Part shown: positions 1-19,256 of the stretch, piece after piece
Numbering within the stretch: the first letter of the stretch is position 1
How the letters are laid out: each line of letters begins with the position of its first letter
Assembly (NCBI RefSeq): GCF_000964085.1
Contig: NZ_JZRB01000020.1
Location: 1 to 48,752 of the forward strand
Source: Luteibacter yeojuensis
GTDB taxonomy: Bacteria; Pseudomonadota; Gammaproteobacteria; Xanthomonadales; Rhodanobacteraceae
Direction of reading: 5' to 3'
DNA: 48,752 bases
The notes under the pieces: model-generated
What the model saw: only the letters and a program-made list of their open reading frames with translations
Database searches by the model: none
What the model was told of the DNA's origin: nothing
Position numbers and translations under genes: made by a program

Positions 1-22
1 CCCCGGTAATCCGCGATGAACC

Positions 23-52
23 AAAAAAAAGGCGGAGACTTTCGTCTCCGCC
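23..52 (-). terminator. Intrinsic terminator after tufA
   Basis: On the minus strand a perfect 9-bp stem (GGCGGAGAC and its complement, 31-39 with 44-52) closes a GAAA tetraloop and runs directly into eight T residues (23-30). It lies 28 bases beyond the tufA stop and is the only textbook rho-independent terminator seen in the tRNA-tuf-rpo-str cluster, so it probably ends that transcript. Confidence 0.93.
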
Positions 53-80
53 TCTGGATCCCCCCGCAGGGAGATATCGC

Positions 81-1271
<1,191 letters not shown>

Positions 1272-1318
1272 GACTTGAAACCTCTAAAATACGTTGGATG
1301 GTGGAAGAAGAAGCCCTA

Positions 1319-3448
1319 TCAGGACTTCTTCATGACCTCGTCGGCGATGTTCTTCGGCGCCGGCTCGTAGTGGTCGAATTCCATGGTGAACGTGGCGCGG
1401 CCCTGCGTCTGCGAGCGCAGCGAGGTGGCGTAGCCGAACATTTCACCCAGCGGGATCATCGCGTTGACGGTCTTGCCCGACGGGGTCTCTTCCTGGCCCG
1501 TGAGCATGCCGCGACGACGGCTGATATCGCCCATGACGTCACCGACGTAGTCTTCCGGCGTGACGACCTCGACCTTCATGATCGGCTCGAGCAGCACCGG
1601 CTGCGCCTTGGCGAAGCCCTGCTTGAACGCCATGGAGGCGGCGAGCTTGAACGCCATTTCGGACGAGTCGACGTCGTGGTACGAACCGAAAACGAGCTTG
1701 ACCTTGACGTTGACCACCGGGAAGCCCGCGAGCGGACCGGCCGTGATCGTTTCGCGCAGGCCCTTTTCCACCGACGGGATGAATTCCTTCGGAATCACAC
1801 CACCCGTGATGTCGTTGATGAACAGGAAGTCGTCCTTGATGCCAGCGGCGAGCTTCTCGTCCGCACGATCGGCGTCGGTGATGGGCGACAGCTCGATCAC
1901 GACGTGACCGTACTGACCCTTACCACCCGACTGCTTGGCGTGCTTGTAGTCCGACTTGACGTCCGAACCCTGGATCGTTTCGCGGTAGGCCACCTGCGGC
2001 TTGCCGACGTTGGCTTCGACGTTGAACTCGCGCTTCATGCGGTCCACCAGGATATCCAGGTGAAGCTCGCCCATGCCCGAGATGATCGTCTGGCCCGACT
2101 CTTCGTCCGTACGGACGCGGAACGACGGATCTTCCGCGGCCAGGCGGCCGAGGGCGATACCCATCTTTTCCTGGTCCGACTTGGTCTTCGGCTCAACCGC
2201 CATCGAGATCACCGGCTCGGGGAACGACATGCGCTCGAGGGTGATGATGTGGTCCTGCGCGCAGAGCGTGTCACCGGTGGTGACGTCCTTCAGGCCGACC
2301 GCAGCGGCGATATCGCCAGCGCGGACTTCCTTCAGTTCGTGACGCTCGTTGGCGTGCATCTGCAGGATGCGGCCAATGCGCTCCTTCTTCGACTTGACCG
2401 GGTTGTACACCTGGTCACCGGCGTTCAGCGTGCCCGAGTAGACACGGAAGAACGTCAGGGCGCCGACGAACGGATCGGTCATGATCTTGAACGCGAGGGC
2501 CGAGAACGGCGCGTCGTCCTTGGCCGGACGGGTATCCGGCTGCTCGTCTTCGTTCACGCCTTCGACCGGCGGGCGGTCGATGGGCGACGGGAGCAGGTTG
2601 ACGACGGCGTCGAGCATGGCCTGCACGCCCTTGTTCTTGAACGCGGTGCCGCAGTAGACGGGGATGATCTCGCTCTTCAGCGTGCGCAGGCGCAGGCCTT
2701 CGATGATCTCTTCCTCGGAGAGGTCGCCCTCTTCCAGGTACTTCTCCATCATCTCTTCGGTGGCTTCGGCAGCCGCCTCGACCATGAAGCTACGATCGGC
2801 AGTCGCCTTCTCGACCAGCTCGGCCGGGATGTCGACGTACTCGAACTTCATGCCCTGGGATTCCATATCCCACTTGATGGCCTTCATCTTGAGCAGGTCG
2901 ACCACGCCTTCGAAGTTGTCTTCGGCGCCGATCGGCACCTGCATCGGCACCGGGTTGGCGGCGAGGCGGGCCTTCAGCTGGTCGACGACCTTGTAGAAGT
3001 TGGCACCCGTGCGGTCCATCTTGTTGACGAACGCGAGGCGCGGCACCTTGTAACGGTTGGCCTGGCGCCACACGGTTTCCGACTGCGGCTGCACACCACC
3101 CACGGCGCAAAGCACGAACACCGCGCCATCGAGCACGCGGAGTGAACGCTCCACTTCGATGGTGAAGTCGACGTGCCCCGGGGTATCGATGATGTTGAAG
3201 CGGTGCTCGGGAAGCGAACGGTCCATGCCCTTCCAGAACGCCGTGGTGGCGGCGGAAGTGATGGTGATGCCGCGTTCCTGTTCCTGCTCCATCCAGTCCA
3301 TCGTTGCCGCACCGTCATGCACCTCGCCAATCTTGTGACTGACGCCGGTGTAGAACAGGATGCGCTCCGTGGTCGTGGTCTTGCCGGCATCGATGTGGGC
3401 CATGATGCCGAAATTGCGGTAGCGCTCGATGGGAGTGGTGCGTGCCAC
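1319..3448 (-). CDS. fusA: Elongation factor G
   Basis: EF-G, the translocase GTPase that moves tRNA and mRNA after peptide bond formation and, with RRF, recycles ribosomes. It has 709 residues, near the usual size. The N-terminal G domain carries AHIDAGKTT, the switch motif [17 protein letters not shown] and NKMD; the C-terminal half has the EF-G domain IV and V sequence ending in a Lys/Ser-rich tail. It lies between rpsG (32 bases upstream) and tufA, the classic str operon order rpsL-rpsG-fusA-tuf. No other fusA copy is in the window. Confidence 0.98.
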   Translation of the reverse strand: MARTTPIERYRNFGIMAHIDAGKTTTTERILFYTGVSHKIGEVHDGAATMDWMEQEQERGITITSAATTAFWKGMDRSLPEHRFNIIDTPGHVDFTIEVERSLRVLDGAVFVLCAVGGVQPQSETVWRQANRYKVPRLAFVNKMDRTGANFYKVVDQLKARLAANPVPMQVPIGAEDNFEGVVDLLKMKAIKWDMESQGMKFEYVDIPAELVEKATADRSFMVEAAAEATEEMMEKYLEEGDLSEEEIIEGLRLRTLKSEIIPVYCGTAFKNKGVQAMLDAVVNLLPSPIDRPPVEGVNEDEQPDTRPAKDDAPFSALAFKIMTDPFVGALTFFRVYSGTLNAGDQVYNPVKSKKERIGRILQMHANERHELKEVRAGDIAAAVGLKDVTTGDTLCAQDHIITLERMSFPEPVISMAVEPKTKSDQEKMGIALGRLAAEDPSFRVRTDEESGQTIISGMGELHLDILVDRMKREFNVEANVGKPQVAYRETIQGSDVKSDYKHAKQSGGKGQYGHVVIELSPITDADRADEKLAAGIKDDFLFINDITGGVIPKEFIPSVEKGLRETITAGPLAGFPVVNVKVKLVFGSYHDVDSSEMAFKLAASMAFKQGFAKAQPVLLEPIMKVEVVTPEDYVGDVMGDISRRRGMLTGQEETPSGKTVNAMIPLGEMFGYATSLRSQTQGRATFTMEFDHYEPAPKNIADEVMKKS

Positions 3449-3480
3449 AGTCTTACCTCAGATCTTGGAAGCTGGGGGGA

Positions 3481-3948
3481 TTACCAGCGGTAATGCGAGA
3501 AGGCCTTGTTGGCTTCTGCCATGCGGTGCGTTTCTTCGCGCTTCTTGACGGCGCCGCCACGGGACTCGGAAGCCTCCAGCAGCTCGGCAGCCAGCTTGCG
3601 CGGCATCGACGTCTCGCCACGCTTGCGGGCGGCATCGATGACCCAGCGCATGGCAAGCGCCATGCGACGGCCCGGACGGACTTCGACCGGCACCTGGTAG
3701 GTCGCACCGCCGACGCGGCGGGACTTCACTTCGACGGCCGGGGCGATGTTGCCCAGGGCCTTTTCGACGAGCTGGACGGGCTCTGCGTGCTTCTCGCCGA
3801 TGGCCTCGAGGGCACCGTAGACGATGGCTTCAGCGACCGACTTCTTGCCGGACTTCATCACCATGTTGATGAAGCGGGCGATCAGCTGGCTTCCGTGCTT
3901 CGGGTCCGGGAGGACGACACGGGCGGGATGGGAACCTTTACGCGACAT
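3481..3948 (-). CDS. rpsG: 30S ribosomal protein S7
   Basis: S7 initiates assembly of the 3' domain of 16S rRNA and lines the ribosomal E site. The 155-residue protein begins [20 protein letters not shown] and contains the conserved stretch around [14 protein letters not shown] and [11 protein letters not shown]. It lies 16 bases after rpsL in the str operon. In E. coli S7 is the translational repressor of this operon, acting at the rpsL-rpsG gap; the gap here is too short for the large E. coli-type structure, so that control is not evident. Confidence 0.97.
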   Translation of the reverse strand: MSRKGSHPARVVLPDPKHGSQLIARFINMVMKSGKKSVAEAIVYGALEAIGEKHAEPVQLVEKALGNIAPAVEVKSRRVGGATYQVPVEVRPGRRMALAMRWVIDAARKRGETSMPRKLAAELLEASESRGGAVKKREETHRMAEANKAFSHYRW

Positions 3949-3964
3949 ATTCTGTGTCCTTCAC

Positions 3965-4339
3965 TTAGCCTTTCGGGCGCTTGGCGCCGTACTTCGAGCG
4001 CGACTTGCGACGCTTGGTCACGCCCGCGCAGTCGAGGCTGCCGCGAACCGTGTGGTAACGAACACCGGGGAGATCCTTGACGCGACCGCCACGGATCAGG
4101 ACCACCGAGTGCTCCTGGAGGTTGTGACCTTCGCCACCGATGTAGCTGATGACTTCGAAACCGTTGGTGAGGCGCACCTTGGCAACCTTACGCAGCGCCG
4201 AGTTCGGCTTCTTCGGGGTGGTCGTGTAAACGCGCGTGCAGACACCGCGACGCTGCGGGCTGCTCTGCAGGGCCGGCGAGGCGCTCTTGTACGCCTTGGG
4301 GCTGCGGGATTTGCGCACCAACTGGTTGACTGTCGTCAT
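3965..4339 (-). CDS. rpsL: 30S ribosomal protein S12
   Basis: S12 sits at the decoding centre and controls accuracy. It has 124 residues and starts [12 protein letters not shown]. The two decoding loops are intact: [10 protein letters not shown] with the lysine that is mutated in streptomycin-resistant strains, and [14 protein letters not shown] with the second such lysine, so the sequence looks streptomycin-sensitive at this locus. It is the first gene of the str block, 173 bases after rpoC. An AGGAA Shine-Dalgarno sequence lies about 9 bases before the ATG. Confidence 0.97.
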   Translation of the reverse strand: MTTVNQLVRKSRSPKAYKSASPALQSSPQRRGVCTRVYTTTPKKPNSALRKVAKVRLTNGFEVISYIGGEGHNLQEHSVVLIRGGRVKDLPGVRYHTVRGSLDCAGVTKRRKSRSKYGAKRPKG

Positions 4340-4457
4340 GCGAAGCTATTCCTGAGAAACATAAAGGCAGACCGAAGAATCGGCCCGCCGTGTAAGCGAT
4401 TTTGACGTGCGCCCCCGCACTATGCGGCCGGCACCCATCGTCCCTGAATCCGAACAC

Positions 4458-4505
4458 GAGGCGCATCCGTGCGCCTCATTTCGTATGTACGGGCGAAGCC
4501 CGTAC
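4458..4505 (-). other. Two hairpins in the rpoC-rpsL gap
   Basis: Two perfect inverted repeats lie just after the rpoC stop: GTACGGGC/GCCCGTAC with a 3-nt loop (4487-4505) and GAGGCGCA/TGCGCCTC with a 4-nt loop (4458-4477). Neither is followed by a T-run, so they are better candidates for RNA processing or 3'-end protection sites than for intrinsic terminators. The remaining 118 bases to rpsL show no convincing promoter. Confidence 0.6.
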
Positions 4506-4512
4506 AGGAGCC

Positions 4513-8727
<4,215 letters not shown>

Positions 8728-8752
8728 GCGTAATCTCCGATAGCCGCGACGA

Positions 8753-12925
<4,173 letters not shown>

Positions 12926-12990
12926 GGGTGTTACCGCCTCGGTCTTGTAGTTGCCGGCACCGTCGTGCCAGCTAAAGGTGAATCGAAAAT

Positions 12991-13057
12991 CGGAGATCGG
13001 GATTCGAACCGCGGAGCCCCGGCGTGGCGGCTCTCGAATCGCGATGTCCCATTTCCG
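12991..13057 (-). other. Long imperfect hairpin between rplL and rpoB
   Basis: On the minus-strand transcript a stem of about 28 bp with bulges can form. Its key pairings are GATTCGA with TTCGAATC and AGCC with GGCT, and the outer ends CGGA and TCCG pair. It lies 66 bases upstream of the rpoB ATG, where enterobacteria have an RNase III processing site. That role is inferred from position and shape only. Confidence 0.5.
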
Positions 13058-13105
13058 ACGGTTTGGAACAGGGGACAACGACACACAGCTTTGGAACGGC
13101 CAAAG

Positions 13106-13127
13106 CCCGGGGGCTTTCGCCCCCAGG
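13106..13127 (-). promoter_or_regulatory. Attenuator-like GC hairpin after rplL
   Basis: GGGGGC, a GAAA loop and GCCCCC form a compact stem 45 bases after the rplL stop, followed on the transcript by GGGCTTTGG rather than a real T-run. This is where partial termination between rplL and rpoB sets the ribosomal protein to polymerase ratio in E. coli. A partial attenuator is plausible but the weak U-tract leaves it uncertain. Confidence 0.45.
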
Positions 13128-13171
13128 CCTGGCATGACGCTAAGTCAAACTCGGGGCGCGCAAGGCGCCAA

Positions 13172-13543
13172 TTACTTGAGTTCGACCGTGGCGCCGGCGG
13201 CTTCCAGATCCTTCTTGAACTTGGCTGCGTCTTCCTTCGAAGCAGCTTCCTTCACGACGCCACCGGCTTCGGTGAGGTCCTTGGCTTCCTTCAGGCCCAG
13301 GCCGGTGATGGCGCGGACGGCCTTGATCACGTCGACCTTCTTGTCGCCAGCGGACTTGAGGATGACGTCGAACTCGGTCTGCTCTTCGACGGCAGCGGCC
13401 GGGCCAGCGGCGGCGGCAGCGGCAACCGGGGCGGCAGCGGAGACGCCGAAGGTGTCTTCGATCGACTTCACCAGTTCCATGATTTCCGTCAGGGACTTGG
13501 CCTTGATGGCTTCAACGATCTGTTCGGTGGTCAGGGTGGACAT
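13172..13543 (-). CDS. rplL: 50S ribosomal protein L7/L12
   Basis: L7/L12 forms the flexible ribosomal stalk that recruits translational GTPases. It has 123 residues. The N-terminal dimerisation helix begins [14 protein letters not shown], an Ala-rich hinge ([16 protein letters not shown]) follows near residues 35-50, and the C-terminal globular domain contains VDVIKAVR and [15 protein letters not shown]. It lies 49 bases after rplJ, consistent with coupled expression of the L10(L7/L12)4 complex. Confidence 0.97.
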   Translation of the reverse strand: MSTLTTEQIVEAIKAKSLTEIMELVKSIEDTFGVSAAAPVAAAAAAGPAAAVEEQTEFDVILKSAGDKKVDVIKAVRAITGLGLKEAKDLTEAGGVVKEAASKEDAAKFKKDLEAAGATVELK

Positions 13544-13592
13544 TGTTTCTTACCTTCTGAAATGGGTTTCGATGAGAAAAGAGTCAGCGAGA

Positions 13593-14117
13593 TCAGGCTT
13601 CAGCCGGGGCTTCGGCGGCGACTTCGCCACCACCCTGCTTGTCCGCGACGGCCTTGATGGCGCGCGCGAACATCGTGACCGGCTCGGCCAGCACGCGGGC
13701 CAGCATGGAAAGCGCTTCTTCGCGGGTCGGCAGCGAGGCCAGCACGTCGACGTGCCTGGCATCGAACAGCTTGCCTTCGATGGAAACGACCTTCGGCTTG
13801 AGCTTTTCGTTGGTCTTCGCGAATTCCTTGATCAGGCGGCCAGCGGCGCCCGGTTCCTCGGTCGAGAACGCGTACAGCAGCGGACCGGTGAGGGCGTCGG
13901 CGACGACCTCGAACTCGGTACCGGCAACGGCGCGTGCGGCGAGCGTGTTCTTGACAACCTTAAGGAACACGCCCGATTCACGGGCCTTCTTGCGCATCGC
14001 GGTCATCTGCGAGACCGTGGTGCCTGCGTATTCGGCAGCAACCAAGGAGTGAGCCTTCGCGGCGACCTCAGCGAGCTCTGCGACTACTTCTTGCTTCTGA
14101 GACAGATTGAGAGCCAT
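13593..14117 (-). CDS. rplJ: 50S ribosomal protein L10
   Basis: L10 anchors the L7/L12 stalk to 23S rRNA. It has 174 residues and starts [19 protein letters not shown], with GGAGG about 6 bases before the ATG. It is preceded by a 334-base gap that contains a recognisable L10-binding mRNA leader and an attenuator-like hairpin, so translation is probably repressed by free L10/L12 complex as in enterobacteria. The C-terminal helix that carries the L7/L12 dimers is the FARAIKAV region before an Ala/Glu-rich end. Confidence 0.97.
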   Translation of the reverse strand: MALNLSQKQEVVAELAEVAAKAHSLVAAEYAGTTVSQMTAMRKKARESGVFLKVVKNTLAARAVAGTEFEVVADALTGPLLYAFSTEEPGAAGRLIKEFAKTNEKLKPKVVSIEGKLFDARHVDVLASLPTREEALSMLARVLAEPVTMFARAIKAVADKQGGGEVAAEAPAEA

Positions 14118-14249
14118 TGCACTCCTCCAATTGAATTCCGCTTACGACTCCTGCCGCTTGCGGTCCTGGGCGACATCATCCTGACGTCGGGGACGGTCTG
14201 CGTCCCGGGGGTGGTGGCCTTTCCAGAGTCGAAACGATTCCAGAAGGGG

Positions 14250-14378
14250 CTGCACCATCTACGCCGGCTGGGCTTGTGGCCCGATTAAGCGAACCCGCTA
14301 GCGATGACGGCGGTTCCTTGCCAACACGAGCTCCCTGCTCGTCGCCATCGCGCGCTGATCGCGCCTGCGGTCTTTGAC
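14250..14378 (-). ncRNA. L10 autoregulatory leader of rplJ mRNA
   Basis: The minus-strand leader carries the two conserved blocks of the enterobacterial L10 leader in the right order: TCAAAGACCGCAGG (14365-14378), then CTTAATC, then GGCGTAGATGGTGCAG (14250-14265). E. coli has CGAAGACCGCAGG, CTTAATC and GCGTAGACGGTGACAG. These strands pair to form the bulged stem with a kink-turn that binds L10(L12)4. An open frame covering the region (14176-14451) has no protein-like features and is rejected as a gene. The identification rests on remembered sequence and not on a covariance search. Confidence 0.85.
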
Positions 14379-14408
14379 GGCTGCCCGGTGTTGCAACCGG
14401 GCTGCCCT

Positions 14409-14443
14409 CAAAAACGTGCCCCCGCCGGCAAGCCGACGGGGGT
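14409..14443 (-). terminator. Attenuator-like hairpin between rplA and rplJ
   Basis: Right after the rplA stop the transcript forms CCCCCGTCGG-CTTG-CCGGCGGGGG (about 10 bp with one mismatch, 14419-14442), followed by CACG and five T residues. It resembles an intrinsic terminator with a displaced U-tract. Being inside an essential operon it is more likely a partial terminator or processing point upstream of the L10 leader. Confidence 0.6.
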
Positions 14444-14451
14444 CGTAACAC

Positions 14452-15159
14452 TTACTTGGCCGATGCGTTCACGGTCGAGGTATCGACCGGCACGCCAACG
14501 CCCATGGTGCTCGACAGCGCAACCTTCTGGATGTACTGGCCCTTCGCAGCCGACGGCTTGGCCTTCAGCAGGTCGCCCAGCAGCGCGTTGAGGTTGTCAG
14601 CCAGCTGGGCAGCGTCGAAGCTGGCCTTGCCGATGGTGGCGTGGATGATGCCGCCCTTGTCGTTGCGGAACTTCACCTGGCCGGCCTTGGCGTTCTTGAC
14701 GGCCGTGGCGACGTCGGCGGTGACCGAGCCGTCCTTCGGGTTCGGCATGAGGCCACGGGGGCCGAGCACCTGGCCGAGCTTACCGACGACGCGCATGGCA
14801 TCCGGCGTGGCGATGACGCGGCCGTAGTTCAGGTCGCCAGCGGCCATCTTCTCGGCGAGGTCGTCCATGCCGACGGCATCGGCGCCAGCGGCGAGCGCGG
14901 CGTCGGCCTTTTCACCGGCCGGCACGAACACGGCGACGCGAACCGTCTTGCCGGTGCCGTGCGGCAGCAGCGACGAGCCACGGACACCCTGGTCGGACTT
15001 CTTGGCGTCGATGCCGAGGCGGACGGAGACGTCCACGGACTCGGCGAACTTGGCCTTGGCGTTGTCCTTGACGATCTTGAGGGCTTCGTCGAGGGAGTAG
15101 GTCTTGCCCGGCTGCACGGCGGCGGCCGCGGCCTTCATACGCTTGGTGATCTTTGCCAT
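14452..15159 (-). CDS. rplA: 50S ribosomal protein L1
   Basis: L1 forms the mobile stalk by the ribosomal E site and represses the L11-L1 mRNA when in excess. It has 235 residues, starts [19 protein letters not shown], and has the two-domain L1 sequence with [11 protein letters not shown] and [16 protein letters not shown]. It begins 3 bases after the rplK stop, so the two are translationally coupled. Confidence 0.97.
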   Translation of the reverse strand: MAKITKRMKAAAAAVQPGKTYSLDEALKIVKDNAKAKFAESVDVSVRLGIDAKKSDQGVRGSSLLPHGTGKTVRVAVFVPAGEKADAALAAGADAVGMDDLAEKMAAGDLNYGRVIATPDAMRVVGKLGQVLGPRGLMPNPKDGSVTADVATAVKNAKAGQVKFRNDKGGIIHATIGKASFDAAQLADNLNALLGDLLKAKPSAAKGQYIQKVALSSTMGVGVPVDTSTVNASAK

Positions 15160-15162
15160 GTC

Positions 15163-15591
15163 TTAACCCTCCACCACCAGACCCATGGAACGCGCGCTGC
15201 CGGCGATGGTACGCACGGCGGCATCCAGATCAGCAGCCGTGAGATCCGGCTCCTTCTGCTTCGCGATTTCCTCGAGCTGGGCGCGGGTGACCTTGCCCAC
15301 CTTGTCGGTGTTCGGCTTCTGCGAACCCTTGGCGACGCCCGTGATCTTCTTGAGGAGGATCGAGGCCGGCGGGGTCTTCGTGATGAAGGTGAAGGTACGG
15401 TCCGAGTAGGCCGTGATCACGACCGGGATCGGGAGACCCGGCTCGAGCTTCTGCGTGGCGGCATTGAACGCCTTGCAGAACTCCATGATGTTGAGGCCGC
15501 GCTGGCCGAGGGCGGGGCCCACCGGCGGCGACGGGTTGGCCTGGCCGGCCTTCACCTGCAACTTGATGTAACCAATGACTTTCTTTGCCAT
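15163..15591 (-). CDS. rplK: 50S ribosomal protein L11
   Basis: L11 binds the GTPase-associated centre of 23S rRNA. I start it at the ATG at 15591 ([20 protein letters not shown]), giving the usual 142 residues with a GAGG ribosome site upstream; an in-frame ATG 17 codons earlier adds a tail that homologues lack. The N-terminal proline-rich motif [17 protein letters not shown] is intact. It is the first gene after a strong promoter and so starts the L11-L1 transcription unit. Confidence 0.97.
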   Translation of the reverse strand: MAKKVIGYIKLQVKAGQANPSPPVGPALGQRGLNIMEFCKAFNAATQKLEPGLPIPVVITAYSDRTFTFITKTPPASILLKKITGVAKGSQKPNTDKVGKVTRAQLEEIAKQKEPDLTAADLDAAVRTIAGSARSMGLVVEG

Positions 15592-15690
15592 TTTAGTTTC
15601 CTCGCGAGTGCTGGCGCCTTGCGGCTCCTCGCTGTTGGCCATCCCTGGGTGTGATGGAGCCCGCGCCTGCGGACCCCTTAAACACGGGCA

Positions 15691-15713
15691 CGCCGGAGCA
15701 CAAGGCTCCAGCG
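15691..15713 (-). other. Hairpin at the 5' end of the rplK leader
   Basis: CGCTGGAGC, a short loop and GCTCCGGCG form a 9-bp stem that begins only a few bases after the transcription start predicted from the promoter at 15724-15752. A second small stem, CCATC with GATGG (15639-15657), lies further down the leader. In E. coli this leader is the L1 target; I cannot assign an L1 site here with confidence. Confidence 0.5.
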
Positions 15714-15723
15714 TGAACCGGGC

Positions 15724-15752
15724 ATTATAGGCACTTCACACGGCTTATGCAA
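15724..15752 (-). promoter_or_regulatory. Sigma70 promoter of rplK
   Basis: On the minus strand, -35 TTGCAT, a 17-base spacer and a perfect -10 TATAAT lie in the nusG-rplK gap. Transcription would start near 15717, about 125 bases before the rplK ATG. The position matches the L11 promoter of the E. coli cluster, so secE-nusG and rplKAJL-rpoBC would be separate units. Confidence 0.85.
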
Positions 15753-15783
15753 ACGCCGTGCCGTTGGGGCCGTGGAACTGGCC

Positions 15784-16344
15784 TCAGGCCTTCTCGACCT
15801 GGCCGAACTCGAGCTCGACCGGGGTGGAACGACCGAAAATGAGCACCGCGACGCGCAGGCGGCTCTTTTCGTAGTTGACCTCTTCGACCACGCCGTTGAA
15901 GTCGTTGAACGGACCATCGGTGACGCGGACCATCTCGCCCGGCTCGAAGAGGACCTTCGGGCGGGGCTTCTCGACACCCTCGCGGACGCGGCTGAGGATG
16001 GCGTCGGCCTCGGTATCGCGGATGGGGTGCGGGCGATCGGCGGTGCCGCCGATGAAACCCATGACCTTCGGGGTTTCCTTCACCAGATGCCAGCACTCGT
16101 CGTCGATACGCGGGGTTTTGCCGCTGGTATCGGTCTCGATCTGGACCAGGACGTAGCCCGGGAAGAACTTGCGCTCGCTGCGGCGCTTCTGGCCACCGCG
16201 CATCTCGATGACTTCCTCGGTCGGAACCAGGATCTCACCGAACTTCTCTTCCATGGCCTCGCGCTTGACGCGCTCTTCGAGGGCCTTGCGAACCTGCTGC
16301 TCGAACCCCGAATAGGCGTGAACGACGTACCAACGTTTGCTCAT
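15784..16344 (-). CDS. nusG: Transcription termination/antitermination factor NusG
   Basis: NusG binds the RNA polymerase clamp through its N-terminal domain and links it to Rho or to ribosomal protein S10 through its C-terminal KOW domain. It has 186 residues and begins [18 protein letters not shown]; the KOW segment is [20 protein letters not shown]. The start is 8 bases after the secE stop, the invariant secE-nusG pair. Confidence 0.97.
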   Translation of the reverse strand: MSKRWYVVHAYSGFEQQVRKALEERVKREAMEEKFGEILVPTEEVIEMRGGQKRRSERKFFPGYVLVQIETDTSGKTPRIDDECWHLVKETPKVMGFIGGTADRPHPIRDTEADAILSRVREGVEKPRPKVLFEPGEMVRVTDGPFNDFNGVVEEVNYEKSRLRVAVLIFGRSTPVELEFGQVEKA

Positions 16345-16352
16345 GCCTTACC

Positions 16353-16748
16353 TCAATGTCCGAGCTTGAGCAGCCAATCGAGCACCACCGACTTCAACAG
16401 CCAGTCGATGAGCCCCATCAGCAGCGAAAGGATGATGACGACCACGATGATGATACCGGTGGTCTTCAGCGTTTCGTCGCGCGACGGCCAGACGACCTTG
16501 CGCAACTCGAACTGCGATTCGGAAAGGAACCCGCGCAGCTTACGGCCCGGGGCCGTGAAGGCGCCGATCGCCAGGGCGGCGACGACGGCGACGACAACGC
16601 CAAGGCCGCGCGCGATGGCGGGCACGTTCGGGTTATCGCCGTAGTAATAGAAACCGGTGATGCCGGCCGCGAGCACGATGAAGGCAAGCAGCAGCTTACC
16701 GATGTCGGCAGGGCTCGTGCCCTTGGCTTCTTGTGCCTTCGTGTTCAT
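16353..16748 (-). CDS. secE: Protein translocase subunit SecE
   Basis: SecE clamps SecY in the inner-membrane SecYEG channel. I start it at the ATG at 16748 (MNTKAQEAKGTSPADIGK), giving 131 residues; the longer open frame runs back through tRNA-Trp and is not used. Three membrane segments are visible (about residues 18-36, 44-64 and 100-122), the three-helix form of enterobacteria. The conserved cytosolic amphipathic stretch ESQFELRKVVWPSRDE precedes the last helix. It lies 13 bases beyond the tRNA-Trp 3' end. Confidence 0.95.
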   Translation of the reverse strand: MNTKAQEAKGTSPADIGKLLLAFIVLAAGITGFYYYGDNPNVPAIARGLGVVVAVVAALAIGAFTAPGRKLRGFLSESQFELRKVVWPSRDETLKTTGIIIVVVIILSLLMGLIDWLLKSVVLDWLLKLGH

Positions 16749-16761
16749 GCGTGCTCGAAAG

Positions 16762-16837
<76 letters not shown>

Positions 16838-16860
16838 ACAGGTGAAACGTTGAACCACAG

Positions 16861-16918
16861 GGGCGGCCGATCATGGACCGGGCCGCCCGTGGCGGAAGGC
16901 CAGCCCCAGGGGGCTGGC
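16861..16918 (-). other. Hairpins after tufB
   Basis: Two GC-rich inverted repeats lie between tufB and tRNA-Trp: GCCAGCCCC/GGGGCTGGC with a two-base loop (16899-16918), and GGGCGGCC/GGCCGCCC spaced by 12 bases (16861-16888). Neither has a T-run. They may be processing or partial termination sites separating tufB from the tRNA. Confidence 0.45.
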
Positions 16919-16927
16919 TTCACAAGC

Positions 16928-18118
<1,191 letters not shown>

Positions 18119-18181
18119 GAGCCGTAAACTCCGCTGGAGTCAAAAATAGAAGGAAAAATGAACCGTCAAAATATGACGAGA

Positions 18182-18257
<76 letters not shown>

Positions 18258-18283
18258 ACGAGACGCAATGCGCGGAGGATCAA

Positions 18284-18357
18284 TGGAGCGGGAGACGGGA
18301 ATCGAACCCGCACAATCAGCTTGGAAGGCTGAAGTTCTACCATTGAACTACTCCCGC
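18284..18357 (-). tRNA. tRNA-Gly (TCC anticodon)
   Basis: A 74-base cloverleaf: acceptor arms GCGGGAG and CTCCCGC, D arm with AATGGTAGAAC, anticodon stem-loop CAGCCTTCCAAGCTG, T loop GGTTCGATTCC, and encoded TCCA. It is the middle gene of the Tyr-Gly-Thr cluster. Confidence 0.96.
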
Positions 18358-18375
18358 ACTACGCGGAACTCGTAA

Positions 18376-18461
18376 TGGTGGAGGAAGGTGGATTCGAACC
18401 ACCGAAGGCGTAAGCCAGCAGATTTACAGTCTGCCCCCGTTGGCCGCTTGGGTATTCCTCC
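18376..18461 (-). tRNA. tRNA-Tyr (GTA anticodon)
   Basis: An 86-base class II tRNA: acceptor arms GGAGGAA and TTCCTCC, anticodon stem-loop GCAGACTGTAAATCTGC, a long variable arm, T loop GGTTCGAATCC and encoded ACCA. It is the first gene after the promoter at 18476-18504. Confidence 0.96.
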
Positions 18462-18475
18462 AACAAAGAACGCCT

Positions 18476-18504
18476 ATTGTCGCGAGCACCCCGGAAACTG
18501 TCAA
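18476..18504 (-). promoter_or_regulatory. Sigma70 promoter of tRNA-Tyr-Gly-Thr-tufB
   Basis: A perfect -35 TTGACA, a 17-base spacer and -10 GACAAT lie just upstream of tRNA-Tyr on the minus strand. The predicted start is within about 10 bases of the mature tRNA 5' end. The GC-rich segment after the -10 (GGCG) fits a stringently controlled stable-RNA promoter, which is inference. Confidence 0.85.
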
Positions 18505-18631
18505 CATCTTCCGCACGTTGAAAACACATGCGACGACGGGTTCCGAAGGCCCGGACAACACCCCGCCGGTACGGGTGGCCGGCGGGTGGGCCGCGAACTA
18601 TACAGGGGTGTTATGCGGTTGTGAATAGCGC

Positions 18632-18655
18632 ATCGCCTGCAAGCAGGCTCCCACA
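18632..18655 (-). repeat. REP unit, CTG/CAG stem variant
   Basis: Minus strand reads TGTGGGAGC, CTG, CTTG, CAG, GCGAT, the same 24-nt design as the other REP units in the window but with a different, still complementary stem. It stands alone between the tRNA operon promoter and the 3' end of the thioesterase gene. Confidence 0.8.
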
Positions 18656-18666
18656 GGAGAAGGCGC

Positions 18667-19182
18667 TCAGGTTTCGCGGGTTTTCTGTACCAGGGGCTCC
18701 ATGGCGCGGGACATCTCCATGAGCTTCAGGGCGTACTCCTGCAGCCGCAGGTCGCGCTCCTCCACCGGCACCCACGGGGGCACCGGCGTGGGCTTGCCGC
18801 CATCAGGCTTGTCCATGGCCACGAAGACCATGACGCAGCTCGTGGCCAGGCGCGGCTCGCCGCTGCGCAGGTCCTTCGCTAGCACGTCCACGGCCAGGTG
18901 CATGCTGGAGGTGCCGGTGTGGATGAGGCGGGCCCGCACCGTGACCAGGTCGCCGATGAGGATGGGCGCAAGGAACTGGATGCCGCTGACCGAGACCGTG
19001 ACGCAATAGGCCCCGCTCCAGCCCACGGCGCAGGCGTAGCCGGCCTGGTCGATCCACTTCATGACCATGCCGCCGTGCACCTTGCCACCGAAATTCACGT
19101 CGGTCGGCTGGGCCAGGAATCGGAATTCAACATCGCGCTGGGAGCCGGGCATGCCCTTACCTTGCTGGGGGAAGACGCCCAT
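18667..19182 (-). CDS. Acyl-CoA thioesterase, hotdog fold
   Basis: Predicted acyl-CoA thioesterase of the YciA/4-hydroxybenzoyl-CoA type, which hydrolyses acyl-CoA to free acid and CoA. The hotdog signature is clear: FLAQPTDVNFGGKVHGG leads into the long helix MVMKWIDQAGYACA, followed by strands with VSGIQFLAPILIGDLVTVRA. From the ATG at 19182, which has GGAGG 5 bases upstream, the protein has 171 residues. An ATG ten codons later (19152) with AAGG upstream is an alternative; the longer open frame is not supported. It is divergent from the RsbU-like gene. Substrate chain length cannot be read from sequence. Confidence 0.85.
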   Translation of the reverse strand: MGVFPQQGKGMPGSQRDVEFRFLAQPTDVNFGGKVHGGMVMKWIDQAGYACAVGWSGAYCVTVSVSGIQFLAPILIGDLVTVRARLIHTGTSSMHLAVDVLAKDLRSGEPRLATSCVMVFVAMDKPDGGKPTPVPPWVPVEERDLRLQEYALKLMEMSRAMEPLVQKTRET

Positions 19183-19199
19183 TATGGCCTCCGGACAGC

Positions 19200-19228
19200 T
19201 TGTCGCCACGCCCCGGGCGGCATAGATT
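19200..19228 (+). promoter_or_regulatory. Candidate promoter of the partner-switching operon
   Basis: TTGTCG, a 17-base spacer and TAGATT (four of six matches to each consensus box) lie in the 74-base gap divergent from the thioesterase gene. Transcription would start near 19235, which excludes the upstream TTG at 19200 and supports the GTG start at 19257. Confidence 0.5.
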
Positions 19229-19256
19229 CGCGGTAACCCTCCCCCTGGAGCCGCCC

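Noticed and set aside
12926..13135. A 70-residue N-terminal extension of RpoB
   Set aside because: Homologues start at [10 protein letters not shown] or close to it, and the extension covers structured intergenic RNA.
14176..14451. A 91-codon minus-strand frame between rplA and rplJ
   Set aside because: It lies entirely over the L10 leader and attenuator, is Pro/Arg-rich and lacks a plausible start site.
18388..18722. Small plus-strand frames across tRNA-Tyr, the promoter and the REP unit
   Set aside because: They overlap a tRNA and its promoter on the other strand and have no protein-like features.
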